Origin: Pseudoxanthomonas kaohsiungensis
GTDB taxonomy: Bacteria; Pseudomonadota; Gammaproteobacteria; Xanthomonadales; Xanthomonadaceae
DNA length: 64,000 nt
Assembly (NCBI RefSeq): GCF_010211765.1
Contig: NZ_PDWO01000007.1
Span: 1 to 64,000, forward strand
Direction: 5' to 3'
Made by a program: the position numbers and the translations under genes. This document shows, in pieces, positions 23,911-31,786 of the stretch (its first letter is position 1; each line of letters begins with the position of its first letter). The notes beneath the pieces were generated by a model. The model saw only the letters and a program-made list of their open reading frames with translations. It was not told where the DNA came from and ran no database searches.

Positions 23911-24075
23911 CGCAGCTTCGCGATCGCGACGAGCTTTGACGAGGTTGGCTCGCACGTCATCGATGGCCAAACCCCGCGTGGGATCGGCTTTGAGTGCGTC
24001 GTAGGCCACGGCGACCTCGGTGCGCAGCCAATGCTCGCACTCAGCAGCGAGAGGGGGATAGCGGTCGCGCTCCAT
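23911..24075 (-). pseudogene. Antitoxin-like remnant
   Basis: Starts at ATG 24075 (MERDRYPPLAAECEHWLRTE). Residues 14-50 (WLRTEVAVAYDALKADPTRGLAIDDVRANLVKARRDR) resemble the C-terminal part of small ParD/RelB-like antitoxins of the xanthomonads. No partner toxin is adjacent. The frame then runs without a stop through palindromic repeat 2 and antisense to the DUF427 gene, so the native end appears lost. I treat it as a remnant; the assignment is visual and weak. Confidence 0.4.
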
Positions 24076-24168
24076 GCCTCACTCTAGGCGTCGGCTCTGG
24101 GAGCAGCATAGCAACCCGGGGCTTGCAGTGGCACAGTCGTCGCTGGAAACTTTAACCATGCCAATGAC

Positions 24169-24214
24169 TTAACTCGCTTTTAGCTGTTTTTTACACGAAT
24201 CCCTGCCGACCCTC
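24169..24214. repeat. Right terminal inverted repeat of the Tn3-family transposon
   Basis: The complement reads GAGGGTCGGCAGGGATTCG and continues GTGTAAAAAACAGC, matching the left end (14695-14740) with only a few differences. Confidence 0.85.
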
Positions 24215-24611
24215 CACACTTCGATGCACTGCACCTCCATCAATTGGAGGCTGCGCCGCGTGCGGCCGCGAGCGCGGAGGCCAAGGCCAAGTTGCTCGGC
24301 ACCGTTCCGGCTGATCCAGCCGTGCCCGCCCTGCTCAAGAAGGCCAGCAAAGCGGCAAGACCCGGCAAGCGGATCCGTCTGATCCTCGAAGCCGCGTCGA
24401 CCTGGGCGGCGCCGGCGATGGCTATGGCCGCCTGCAGGCGTGGATGCTCGCATTGCTGCACCCTGCCCTCGATCGCCATCACCTCGGCGGAAGCTCGGCT
24501 GCTGGCCAGCGTTACAGGCCAGGCGATGGAGCTTCCCGCTGGTGCGGTTCCCGTCCAGGCCTTGGTCACGGATCCGGGGGCGGCCGCGGCGGCTACCGCA
24601 CTGGCCTTCGA
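24215..24611 (+). pseudogene. ykgJ-like cysteine-cluster gene, fragment 2 (main part)
   Basis: This is the largest middle piece of a gene broken by two elements. Joining 14675-14694, 24222-24611 and 26022-26268 gives one open frame of about 218 residues. The protein would have CRRGCSHCC in this fragment and CPFLVDHECSVYEHRPIVCR in the third, the metal-chelating Cys pattern of the YkgJ/Fe-S cluster-like family. The three pieces fuse in frame with no base missing once one copy of each target duplication (CACACTT and TTCGA) is removed. The two insertions are therefore recent. Confidence 0.8.
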
Positions 24612-24794
24612 GAGGGCTGGCAGGGAATCGTTACAAAAACAGCCATTCGTGCGCTATCTAATTGAACTTAAACGCGATAGCCAGATTCCTGACCCGCCTT
24701 CATTCGCACACGTGACTTGTCTAGCCCGGACAGAGCATTCGTTCCTGGCCGTGTAACGCATTCCAATGCTGAATCGAGCTTCTGGCGCAGTCAG

Positions 24795-24820
24795 GCGTGA
24801 TAAACCTTAATTATCCCGTC
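24795..24820. other. Degenerate core resolution site in the cassette
   Basis: GCGTGATAA on the left and AATTATCCCGTC on the right. The right arm (ATTATCCCG followed by CTTA) matches the site at 15921-15945, while the left arm has one substitution in nine bases. It sits about 95 bases before the cassette tnpT. Confidence 0.5.
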
Positions 24821-24915
24821 TTAATTTATCGCCTAATTCATGGCCGTCTCCAAGCTTGATTGGTATGTAATTACGTGATATGTAATACATTACGAAATCA
24901 TCCGAGGGGACGGCC

Positions 24916-25956
24916 ATGGCCCGTGGCGGGTTGTACAAGAGCGACGTGCAGAAGGCTCGCGATGCGCTGCGGGCGCAGGGCAAGCACCCGTCGGTGGACG
25001 CGGTGCGGGTGGCGCTGGGCAACACCGGCTCCAAGACCACCATCCACCGCTACCTGAAAGAGCTGGAAGAAGAGGAAGGGCAAGGCCTGGGCGCCAAGGT
25101 AGCGGTCAGCGACGCGCTACAGGATCTGGTCGGCCGGCTCGCCGGGCGCCTGCACGAAGAGGCCGAGGCCGTCGTCGCCGAGGCCCGGCAGCGCTTCGAG
25201 GCGCAGCTGCAAGAGCGCGGCCAGGCGCTGGAGCGCGCCCAGCAAGAATCGGCCGCCCTGAGTGCACAGCTCCAGCGCGCTGAAACCGCGTTGCATGAGG
25301 AAAAGACCGCGCGCGCCGCCACTCAGCAGGCGCTGGCCGAACGGATGACGGAGGTCGCGCAGCTCGGCGAACGCATCGCCGGCCTGACCACCCGCCTGGC
25401 CGAGCACGAGAGCCACGTGCAGTCGCTGGAGCAGAAGCACCAGCACGCCCGCGAGGCGCTGGAGCACTACCGGACGTCGGTCAAGGAGCAGCGCGAGCAG
25501 GAGCAGCGCCGGCATGAGCACCAGGTGCAGGAACTGCAGGTCGCGCTGCGACAGGCCAATGAGGCGTTGACCGCCAAGAACCACGAGTTGGTGCAGCTCA
25601 ACCGCGACAATGGGCAGTGGCTAGAGCGCCACAGTCGGCTGGAGCGGGAGCTGGCGCAGGTCCGGCATGGCGCGGACGATCAGCGGAAGGAACTGGACGC
25701 GCTGCGGCTCACGGCTACCGAGCACCAGGCCCTGCAGACGCGCTGGGCGCAAGATACCCAGACCCTCGAAGCCGTACGGACGGAGTTGGCCAGCGCTCGC
25801 GCCGATCTAACGAAGGAGCGGGAACGTCGCGAACAGGCCGAAGCCGACGCACTGCGGGCTAGTGTGCGCCTGGACACGTTGGAGCAGTTGCTGGCGCAAT
25901 TACGACCCGATCACGTGGATAGTTCGGACGCGCGAAAAAATCCGGCAACTCAATGA
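24916..25956 (+). CDS. tnpT: Second TnpT-type KfrA_N coiled-coil protein
   Basis: A 346-residue protein with the same architecture as the product of 14754-15827. The KfrA_N domain is in the first 50 residues (MARGGLYKSDVQKARDALRA, VALGNTGSKTTIHRYLKELEEEEG) and a coiled coil covers almost all the rest. The block from SLEQKHQHAREALEHYRTSV to NRDNGQWLERH is nearly identical, whereas the ends have diverged. The region upstream has GTAATTACGTGATATGTAATACATTACG-type repeats that may be its operator. It is the only gene of the cassette. Confidence 0.85.
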   Translation: MARGGLYKSDVQKARDALRAQGKHPSVDAVRVALGNTGSKTTIHRYLKELEEEEGQGLGAKVAVSDALQDLVGRLAGRLHEEAEAVVAEARQRFEAQLQERGQALERAQQESAALSAQLQRAETALHEEKTARAATQQALAERMTEVAQLGERIAGLTTRLAEHESHVQSLEQKHQHAREALEHYRTSVKEQREQEQRRHEHQVQELQVALRQANEALTAKNHELVQLNRDNGQWLERHSRLERELAQVRHGADDQRKELDALRLTATEHQALQTRWAQDTQTLEAVRTELASARADLTKERERREQAEADALRASVRLDTLEQLLAQLRPDHVDSSDARKNPATQ

Positions 25957-26016
25957 TTCAAAAGACGAAATCAGACTCTATGGGGTATTTTTACACGTAT
26001 CTCGGCTGAACCCCTC

Positions 26017-26268
26017 TTCGACGCGCCCTGCCCCTTCCTGGTCGACCATGAGTGCTCGGTCTACGAGCACCGGCCAATCGTCTGCCGCACGCACGCGAGC
26101 ATGGCCGACACCGCGTTGTTGTGCGAACGGGTGCCGGGTCACCCGCTGGATGTCCCTTATCTGGATAGCCGAATGATCTGGGGTGCGGCCCTGATGCTGC
26201 AGGCAGATGAGGTCCTGGCTGACATCAGGCAATTCTTCCCGACACCGGACAGTAGGCTAGTAAAGTAG
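26017..26268 (+). pseudogene. ykgJ-like cysteine-cluster gene, fragment 3 (end)
   Basis: Begins in the second TTCGA repeat and encodes DAPCPFLVDHECSVYEHRPI, VCRTHASMADTALLCERVPG and onward to TAG at 26266-26268. It supplies four of the Cys residues of the YkgJ-type cluster and the C terminus. It continues the frame of 24222-24611. Confidence 0.75.
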
Positions 26269-26290
26269 CCTTTCCGGGTGAGGTAGCGGG

Positions 26291-26328
26291 TTGAATGGGA
26301 TATTTTAATAGCCTATTCTAGGGCTATG
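26291..26328 (+). promoter_or_regulatory. hipA promoter with operator; probably leaderless
   Basis: TTGAAT (26291-26296) and TATTCT (26314-26319) are 17 bases apart. ATAGCC and GGCTAT form an inverted repeat across the -10. The hipA ATG at 26326 lies six bases after the -10, so transcription would start at or next to the start codon. The hipB-like product is the likely repressor. Confidence 0.6.
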
Positions 26329-27621
26329 GACAGTCAAATCGAGATCCACTTGGATGGGGAGTGGCGCGCCGCTGGCACGCTGAGCGTGTTCGAGCGCACC
26401 GCACGCTTCGAGTACCTGCCCGAGTACGTCTTCGGACACCCCGCCCCGCCGCCAGTTGCGCTCAGCCTGCCGGTGAGCATGAGCATCGAGCGCGCCGGCC
26501 TGCGGCAGCGCAAGACGCCCCTGGCCTTCCTCTGGGACCTGGTGCCGCAGGGTCGTGGCCGCCAGCACTTGGCCAACCTGCTCGATGTGTCGGACCAGGA
26601 TCCTGACTTGGATCTGTTCTTGGCCCAGCACGGCGCCTTCGCGCCGATCGGGCGCTTGCGCCTGTCCACCGCAGTTGCGTTCTACGAAAAGCAGACTGCG
26701 GGTATTGCAGCGCTCGGCTTCACGATCGAGGACATGATCCAGCGCACGGGCGAATTCCTCGACCAGCTGGCCGTGCACGGCATGTTGGCCGCCGGCACCC
26801 CGGGCGTGCAGGGCGTCGCGCCCAAGTTCCTGCTCACTCAGGACGCGGACGGGCGCTGGTTCCCGGACGCAGCGTTGCCAGACGAGCGTGCGCGCCAGCA
26901 CTGGCTGGTGAAGCTGCCGCGAGGCCGAGCGCCTGAGGATCTGATGATCCTGCGGCACGAAGCGATCTACCTGCAGGTCGCCGCGGCGAGCGGTCTGCGA
27001 TCGATCCAGGCTCCTCGTTTCAACGAAGGGATGCTGTTCCTGCCGCGTTTCGATCGCGAGCTGGCCAATGGGCGCGTCGAGCGCGTGCACCAGGAAACCG
27101 TTGCATCGCTGATGGGTGCGGCCGGATTCGGGCGCACGGGAGATCTGTTCGAGATAACGGAGCGGCTGGCCAGCGTGACGACCAGCCCGGAGGTTGAGGT
27201 GGGCGAATTTCTTTGCCGCGATGTGCTCAATCGAGCCCTGCGCAACACCGACAACCACATGCGCAACACGTCGGTGCAGCAGCTGACGGACGGCACAGTG
27301 CAGCTGGCGCCACTGTACGACTTCGGGCCGATGTTCAAGGATCCGGAGCTGATCAACCGCACGTGCAACTGGTCTGGTCTCAACGGCGGGAGCGCCAAGG
27401 ACTGGGGTGAAATTCTTGAAAGACTCAAGCTCGACGACGGGATCAAACACGCTGCCGCCGAACGACTGCACGCATTCGGTGAGCAGCAGCTGCCAAAGCT
27501 GGAGGGGCTGCTGCGGGACCACGACGCTGACCAGGAAATCATCGACGCCTGCCTGCGAGAGATCGAGCACCAGGCGCGCCAGCTATCGGAGATAGGTAAT
27601 GGCAACTGCCCGAAGCCGTGA
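26326..27621 (+). CDS. hipA: HipA-like Ser/Thr kinase toxin
   Basis: A 431-residue HipA-family protein (E. coli HipA is 440). It has the N-terminal HipA_N domain (about 10-110), the Lys-bearing strand HWLVKLPRG, the catalytic loop LRNTDNHMRNTSV with Asp and Asn, and the metal-binding LYDFGPMF. The P-loop region GVQGVAPKFLL lacks the Ser of the classic autophosphorylation site. HipA kinases phosphorylate translation components and slow growth when free of HipB. The start codon is fixed by the position of the promoter. The gene overlaps the hipB-like gene by 23 bases; toxin-first order is less common than hipBA. Confidence 0.88.
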   Translation: MDSQIEIHLDGEWRAAGTLSVFERTARFEYLPEYVFGHPAPPPVALSLPVSMSIERAGLRQRKTPLAFLWDLVPQGRGRQHLANLLDVSDQDPDLDLFLAQHGAFAPIGRLRLSTAVAFYEKQTAGIAALGFTIEDMIQRTGEFLDQLAVHGMLAAGTPGVQGVAPKFLLTQDADGRWFPDAALPDERARQHWLVKLPRGRAPEDLMILRHEAIYLQVAAASGLRSIQAPRFNEGMLFLPRFDRELANGRVERVHQETVASLMGAAGFGRTGDLFEITERLASVTTSPEVEVGEFLCRDVLNRALRNTDNHMRNTSVQQLTDGTVQLAPLYDFGPMFKDPELINRTCNWSGLNGGSAKDWGEILERLKLDDGIKHAAAERLHAFGEQQLPKLEGLLRDHDADQEIIDACLREIEHQARQLSEIGNGNCPKP

Positions 27622-27892
27622 CCGGGACCTGGTTCGCCAGAAGCGGGAGCAACTGGATACCGCCATTGCTCGCGGCGAGCTGAGTGTGCCAGAGGCGGTC
27701 AAGCGGATGCGCGAGATCAGCGGACTGACGCAGGAGCAATTCGCAAAGCACCGCGGCATGTCCCTGCTCACGCTGAAGAAGATCGAATCCGGGAAGGGTA
27801 ACCCCACCTTGGATACGTTGGAAAAGATCGGCCGCATCTTCGGCTACAGGATCGGCTTTATCGCGAAGCGCGACGAATCCACTTCGGAGTAG
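27599..27892 (+). CDS. hipB: HipB-like XRE-family antitoxin
   Basis: A 97-residue protein with one XRE helix-turn-helix at about 38-92 (AVKRMREISGLTQEQFAKHRGMSLLTLKKIESGKGNPTLDTLEKIGRIFG). The N-terminal 35 residues are charged and helical. It should bind the hipA product and repress the operon at the palindrome by 26310-26328. GGAGATAGGT precedes its ATG inside the hipA coding region. The usual hydrophobic HipB tail is replaced by an acidic end. Confidence 0.83.
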   Translation: MATARSRDRDLVRQKREQLDTAIARGELSVPEAVKRMREISGLTQEQFAKHRGMSLLTLKKIESGKGNPTLDTLEKIGRIFGYRIGFIAKRDESTSE

Positions 27893-27898
27893 CAGGTC

Positions 27899-28219
27899 AT
27901 GCCCCCTCGCGTCTTCAACCGCCACCACAAGGACGCCCCCGCCGGCGCGGTGTACATCGGCCGGGGCACGCCGTGGGGCAATCCATTCGGTATCGTCCCA
28001 GGGGTGACGCGCCAGGACGCCGTGAAGCGCTTCCTGCAGCGCGTCGAGGCAGATCCCGACTACCAGGCAAGGATCCGCCAACAGCTCGCCGGTCGCGACC
28101 TGGTCTGCTCCTGTGCGCCTCGCCTATGCCATGGCGACGTGCTGCTCGCCGTGGCCAACAACCTGCCGCTGCCGCAGATCGAGGAGCCAGACCCGGCTCC
28201 GCAGCCGTCGCTGTTCTAA
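27899..28219 (+). CDS. DUF4326 domain-containing protein
   Basis: A 106-residue protein that fits DUF4326: RVFNRHH, then YIGRGTPWGNPFGI, a helix (DAVKRFLQRVEADPDYQARIRQQLAGRDLVCSC), then APRLCHGDVLLAVAN. Cys residues in CSC and the LCHGD motif could bind a metal or form an active site. It is frequent in phages and plasmids and of unknown function. It follows the hipB-like gene by six bases. Confidence 0.87.
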   Translation: MPPRVFNRHHKDAPAGAVYIGRGTPWGNPFGIVPGVTRQDAVKRFLQRVEADPDYQARIRQQLAGRDLVCSCAPRLCHGDVLLAVANNLPLPQIEEPDPAPQPSLF

Positions 28220-28282
28220 GCCCGGTACGCAGGGGTGACAGACTGGCACTCCTGACAACGGCGTCGGCCGTGCTGCGCCAGG

Positions 28283-28723
28283 TTATCGAGCAGCCTTCAC
28301 GACCCTGCGCTTGCCATCGGGCTTGTGCTTAGTGGGGGTGGGCTTGGCCACGCCTGGCACCAGGAAGTCAGCCCTGCTGCGGCCGCGCTTGGTCAGGGCG
28401 CTGAGCCAGCGGGGCATCGATCCGCGTCCGGTCCAAGTCTCATCCGGGTTTTCAGGATTGCGGTACTTGGCCGGGAGCTTGGTCCGCGCCTTCGCTTTCC
28501 GGCGCCGCCGGCGCTTCGGGCCCGCCACCGCGTCTGCCGTCGCGATCCCGAACAGCTCCTCCATCGTGTAGCCAGCCTGGGCGGCCTCGATCACGATAAT
28601 GGCCCTGACCTGGGATGCGGGCTTCCGTTGCAGGAGTTCAGCCTTTCGCTTCTCAGCTCGGCGAATAAGCCTTGCAAGCTCGACGTAGGTCAGGTTGCTG
28701 AGTTCAGCATCATAGGCCGGCAT
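28283..28723 (-). CDS. H-NS family DNA-binding protein
   Basis: A 146-residue protein. The N-terminal helical part (about 1-50) suits oligomerisation, a basic linker (RRRRRKAKARTK) follows, and the C-terminal H-NS domain has KYRNPENPDETWTGRGSMPRWL with the W-T-G-R-G core. The last 40 residues are Lys/Arg-rich. H-NS-type proteins on mobile elements silence AT-rich genes and lower their cost to the host. It overlaps by 14 bases with the 3' end of the regulator gene that is interrupted by the ISL3 element. Confidence 0.86.
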   Translation of the reverse strand: MPAYDAELSNLTYVELARLIRRAEKRKAELLQRKPASQVRAIIVIEAAQAGYTMEELFGIATADAVAGPKRRRRRKAKARTKLPAKYRNPENPDETWTGRGSMPRWLSALTKRGRSRADFLVPGVAKPTPTKHKPDGKRRVVKAAR

Positions 28724-28891
28724 GCGTGCTCAACTCCTCGAAGTAGTTGGAATAGAGATCGGCATGGAGGCGGAGAACCCAGCTGCGACTCTTCCGTGAA
28801 ATAAGCGCCGCGACTGCTGTGTTCAAGAAATACGTGTAGTCCTTCGCATCGAGCTTTTGACGCTCCGGTTGGATATTGAGCCTCTTTTCAA
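28710..28891 (-). pseudogene. Regulator gene broken by IS, 3' fragment
   Basis: Encodes EKRLNIQPERQKLDAKDYTY, FLNTAVAALISRKSRS and onward to STHAGL at TGA 28712-28710. With one copy of the TTCAA repeat it continues the frame of 30173-30754 (GSVE|KRLN). The stop overlaps the H-NS start region. Confidence 0.72.
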
Positions 28892-30172
28892 TTTCGAGTG
28901 GGTAAGCTGGACCTGAGCAGGTACGGGATCGGGTATGACTGACAAGCTGTTTGAGGCTGCCTTGGGGGTCTCTCCGCCGTGGCAGGTGACGGGCGCGGAC
29001 TTCGATTTGGCGGCCAAGACGCTCACCATCCGGGTGGACTTCATCGCCGGCAGCCGCTTCGCGCTGGCTGGCGTGGAGGGCCAGCATCCGGTTCACGACA
29101 CCGTCGCCAAGCGTTACCGGCACCTGAACTTCTTCCAGCACGAGTGCTTCCTGGAAGTGCGTATCCCCCGGGTAAAGCTGCCCGATGGCAGCGTCCGCCA
29201 GGTCGATCCGCCGTGGGCCGGCAAGCTCTCGGGCTTCACGCTGCTGTTCGAAGCCCTGGTGCTGCTGCTGTGCCAGCAGATGACCTTTGCCGCGGCGGCG
29301 CGCCTGGTGGGCGTGAGCCGTCACCGTGTCGCCGCGCTCTGCGAGCGCTACGTGGAGCTCGCCCTGGCGCAAACGGACCTGTCCGCGGTGCGCGAGCTGG
29401 CCATCGACGAGACGTCGCGGGCTCGCGGGCATGATTACATCACGCTCGCCGCAGACGCCACTGAGCGACGCGTGATCGCCGTGGCGGAGGGCCGCGGCGC
29501 CGACTCGATCGCCCAGCTGACAACCGAGCTGCAAAGCCGTCACTGCCCTGCGGAGCAGATCACGTCCGTCAGCATCGACATGTCGCCAGCGTTCATCAGG
29601 GGCTGCGCCGAGCACCTGCCCAACGCGCGCGTCACCTTCGACAAGTTCCACGTCATCGGGCACGCCAATGCGGCCGTGGACAGGATGCGCCGCATCGAGC
29701 AGCGCAGCGACAAGTCCCTCAAGGGGATGCGCTGGTCGCTGCTGAAGAACCGCGCCAGCCTCAAGCCCGAGGCTGCCGCCGATCTGGATGCCCTGATCGC
29801 CAGGATGGCCACTGTGCGCACCGCGCGCGCCTGGGTCTACAAGGAGCAGCTGCGCCAGATCCTCGCGCGCAAGCAGATCAACGTGGCACGCGACATGCTC
29901 AAGCACTGGTGCACCTGCGTCATGCGTTCCAAGGTCGAACCCATGAAGGAGGTCGCCGCCATGGTCCGTCGCCACCTCGAGGGCATCGTCGCCTGGGCCC
30001 AGACCCGCCAGACCAACGGCTTCCTCGAAGCGCTCAACGGCCTGTTTCAGTCCGCCAAGCGCCGCGCTCGCGGCTTCACCCGCTTCACCACTATCAGAAC
30101 CGTCATCTTCCTGATCGCCGGCAAGCTCGACTTCGCAGTGATCAACCCTCATGCCCGGCAACCCACTTGAAA
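28892..30172. mobile_element. ISL3-family insertion sequence, 1.28 kb
   Basis: Ends are TTTCGAGTGGGT (28892-28903) and ACCCACTTGAAA (30161-30172), inverted with one mismatch. A direct repeat TTCAA flanks it (28887-28891, 30173-30177), and removing the element restores the host gene frame. ISL3 elements usually make 8-bp duplications; I see only five. Confidence 0.82.
28935..30170 (+). CDS. ISL3-family transposase
   Basis: A 411-residue transposase. It has an N-terminal zinc-ribbon-like/HTH region, then ELAIDETSRARGHDYITLAADATERRV, SIDMSPAFIRGCAEHLPNARVTFDKFHVIGHANAAVD and the C-terminal NGFLEALNGLFQSAKRRARGF with the final acidic residue. The order D...D...E agrees with ISL3. The C-terminal codons run into the right end of the IS. 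The frame appears intact. Confidence 0.92.
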   Translation: MTDKLFEAALGVSPPWQVTGADFDLAAKTLTIRVDFIAGSRFALAGVEGQHPVHDTVAKRYRHLNFFQHECFLEVRIPRVKLPDGSVRQVDPPWAGKLSGFTLLFEALVLLLCQQMTFAAAARLVGVSRHRVAALCERYVELALAQTDLSAVRELAIDETSRARGHDYITLAADATERRVIAVAEGRGADSIAQLTTELQSRHCPAEQITSVSIDMSPAFIRGCAEHLPNARVTFDKFHVIGHANAAVDRMRRIEQRSDKSLKGMRWSLLKNRASLKPEAAADLDALIARMATVRTARAWVYKEQLRQILARKQINVARDMLKHWCTCVMRSKVEPMKEVAAMVRRHLEGIVAWAQTRQTNGFLEALNGLFQSAKRRARGFTRFTTIRTVIFLIAGKLDFAVINPHARQPT

Positions 30173-30754
30173 TTCAACAGAGCCGATATTGAAGAATGAG
30201 TCGCGCCAGGTGTCGCTGACATACTCGCCATGTCGTTGGATCAAAACAATGGAGAAGTCGCTGCGCCACGCCTGGAAACCAATAATGTGTGGGTCTCGTC
30301 GCTTGTGGGCCTCCTTCACCGCGCTCTTCTTGCTGGGAACGAACTCAGCGCAAAACTTTAGATCGCCGTTGGTGGCGGCCATATACGAATCTTCCGCTGT
30401 CTTCGGCGTCGAGGGCAGAAATAAGTATGGCCCGACGGCATCGCTGTAATCCCCGCCCGTATGGTCCCGTTCGACGTGAAGGAGCTTTCGTAGCCGAGTG
30501 ATCTCTTCGGTCTGTAGCGCCGCGGAGCTTCCATCGAGAAAGCGCTTCAGCGCGACCGCGCTGACGCCGATGTCCTCGGCAACGGTGGGGAGAGATTCTG
30601 GCCACGCGGCCAGCAGCGCCGCAAAATCAAAATCATCGCCTCTGTACCCTGGCGGGTACGTCGGCTTCGCCGACATCACGTCGCGGAATAACTCTTCTTC
30701 ACTAGCCGTGCGTGGAATAAGAACCGGTTCTGGAGCTACGCCTTGCCTGCTCAC
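30173..30754 (-). pseudogene. Regulator gene broken by IS, 5' fragment
   Basis: Starts at 30754 (MSRQGVAPEP) and runs in frame to the ISL3 end. It contains a helix-turn-helix-like segment (LPTVAEDIGVSAVALKRFLDGSS, residues about 56-77) followed by an alpha/beta region. Joined with 28710-28891 it would give a protein of about 254 residues. I do not recognise a family beyond the HTH. As it stands the IS supplies a short foreign tail and a stop at 30149. Confidence 0.68.
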
Positions 30755-30810
30755 ACGTACCTCCGCTGGGAAGAGACATGGACACGGGTGGGTTCAGTAA
30801 CCTACAGCAC

Positions 30811-31257
30811 CTATTTGCAGGCGCTATGGTATACCGGTCCCGCCCCGAACACCACCAGTGCCATGTAGTCGCTGTCCGGATCTCGGCGCTTCAACATCGA
30901 GCCTTCGACCAGTTTGAACAGTCCGAACGCGCCATTGGGGTATACCAAGGCCGCCTCGATCTGGTTGGCTTCGGATTTGAACATGTCCTGCAGCTGCACG
31001 CTCGAAGCGAACGCCAGCGGCTTGGGTTCCTTCTTCCATGCTCCCTGCCTGAGGAATGACACGTAGTGGGCGCCGGCTTCCTCTTCGATCCTGATGTCCG
31101 CCTTACCCTCTTTCTTGGTGGCATAGCAGCCGGCCATGGCGTCAGCAGACGCCGTACGCGCGACCTCAGTGCCTTCCTGGCCAGCAGAATCCGCGGCGCC
31201 ACCGCATCCGGTGAGCCCAACAGCGAGCACCAGCACGGCGTACTTCATCGACTTCAT
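30811..31257 (-). CDS. Lipoprotein, 148 aa
   Basis: The N terminus MKSMKYAVLVLAVGLTGCGG is a clear lipoprotein signal with lipobox L-T-G-C. A Ser/Thr/Ala-rich linker and a mixed alpha/beta domain with two further Cys residues (AGCYATKK and HSACK), perhaps a disulfide, follow. The family is unknown. It is the last of three minus-strand genes for exported proteins. Confidence 0.75.
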   Translation of the reverse strand: MKSMKYAVLVLAVGLTGCGGAADSAGQEGTEVARTASADAMAGCYATKKEGKADIRIEEEAGAHYVSFLRQGAWKKEPKPLAFASSVQLQDMFKSEANQIEAALVYPNGAFGLFKLVEGSMLKRRDPDSDYMALVVFGAGPVYHSACK

Positions 31258-31279
31258 GTTTCACTCCAGTGGTTGAGTT

Positions 31280-31786
31280 CTAGCGAGATTGGCGCAGGGC
31301 CGTGGCGTACTGCAGATGCGTAGCGAGGCCGGTCCGGACACGGCGCTCGAACACGTTGCACGCACCAGGATCGAGATGGTCGACGATGTCAGTGTCGGGG
31401 AGGTAGACGGCATAGCCACCCGACAGGGTCTTCTCGATCCGCATGGGTGTGCCGGACTGGATCCAGCCGTCCTCACGCATGGATGCATCGGTGACGGTGT
31501 TGGGCGCGCGTAGGCGTACGGTGGTAACAGGCACGAAGCAACCGGAAGTCGTGCGAATACCTGGTTCCCCCTGCTCGCATGGGCGCGTATCGGGGAGCAC
31601 GTCCAACACGCGGGCGTGATCCAACACCTTGTCCAAGCGCGTTGACGCGCAATGGCTGTGCCCTTGGGAGAGCCGCAGCGTGCCGATCGCGTCGTTGTGC
31701 GACTCATAGGCGGTACCGCATCCGGTCAGAAGAAGGCCTGTACAGATGCCGATGAGGGCCCTCGCGCGCCTGCCAAGTCGTGTCAT
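31280..31786 (-). CDS. Lipoprotein, 168 aa
   Basis: The start ATG 31786 (MTRLGRRARALIGI) overlaps the upstream stop (ATGA). The signal sequence ends in LLLTGCG, a good lipobox. The mature part has several Cys residues (HSHCAST, RPCEQG, SGCFVPV, GACNVF) that could form disulfides in the periplasm, and no known domain. Confidence 0.72.
   Translation of the reverse strand: MTRLGRRARALIGICTGLLLTGCGTAYESHNDAIGTLRLSQGHSHCASTRLDKVLDHARVLDVLPDTRPCEQGEPGIRTTSGCFVPVTTVRLRAPNTVTDASMREDGWIQSGTPMRIEKTLSGGYAVYLPDTDIVDHLDPGACNVFERRVRTGLATHLQYATALRQSR

Larger units (their letters stand above)
14695..24214. mobile_element. Tn3-family transposon, TnXax1/Tn4651-type, 9.5 kb
   Basis: Both ends are inverted repeats that begin GAGGGTCGGCAGGGA and match closely over about 45 bases (14695-14740 and 24169-24214). 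They are flanked by a direct repeat CACACTT (14688-14694, 24215-24221). Tn3 elements normally duplicate 5 bp, so two of the seven bases may match by chance. Contents: tnpT (minus), a core recombination site, tnpS and tnpA (plus), then passengers crcB, an IS5-family element, a formaldehyde-dehydrogenase-type gene, a DUF427 gene and an antitoxin remnant. It is inserted six codons into a ykgJ-like gene. Confidence 0.88.
24612..26016. mobile_element. 1.4-kb TnpT-only cassette with Tn3-type ends
   Basis: The left end begins GAGGGCTGGCAGGGAATCG and the right end, read as complement, GAGGGGTTCAGCCGAGATAC; both continue into A-rich blocks (TTACAAAAAC and GTGTAAAAAT) like the ends of the 9.5-kb transposon. 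A perfect 5-bp duplication TTCGA flanks it (24607-24611, 26017-26021). Inside are a degenerate core site and a complete tnpT, but no tnpS or tnpA. It fits a mobile insertion cassette moved by a related transposase in trans. Bases 24612-24794 hold no gene. Confidence 0.75.

Noticed and set aside
23911-24075. A complete toxin-antitoxin pair in the transposon cargo
   Set aside because: Only an antitoxin-like N-terminal part is present; the frame runs into a palindromic repeat and no toxin gene is beside it.
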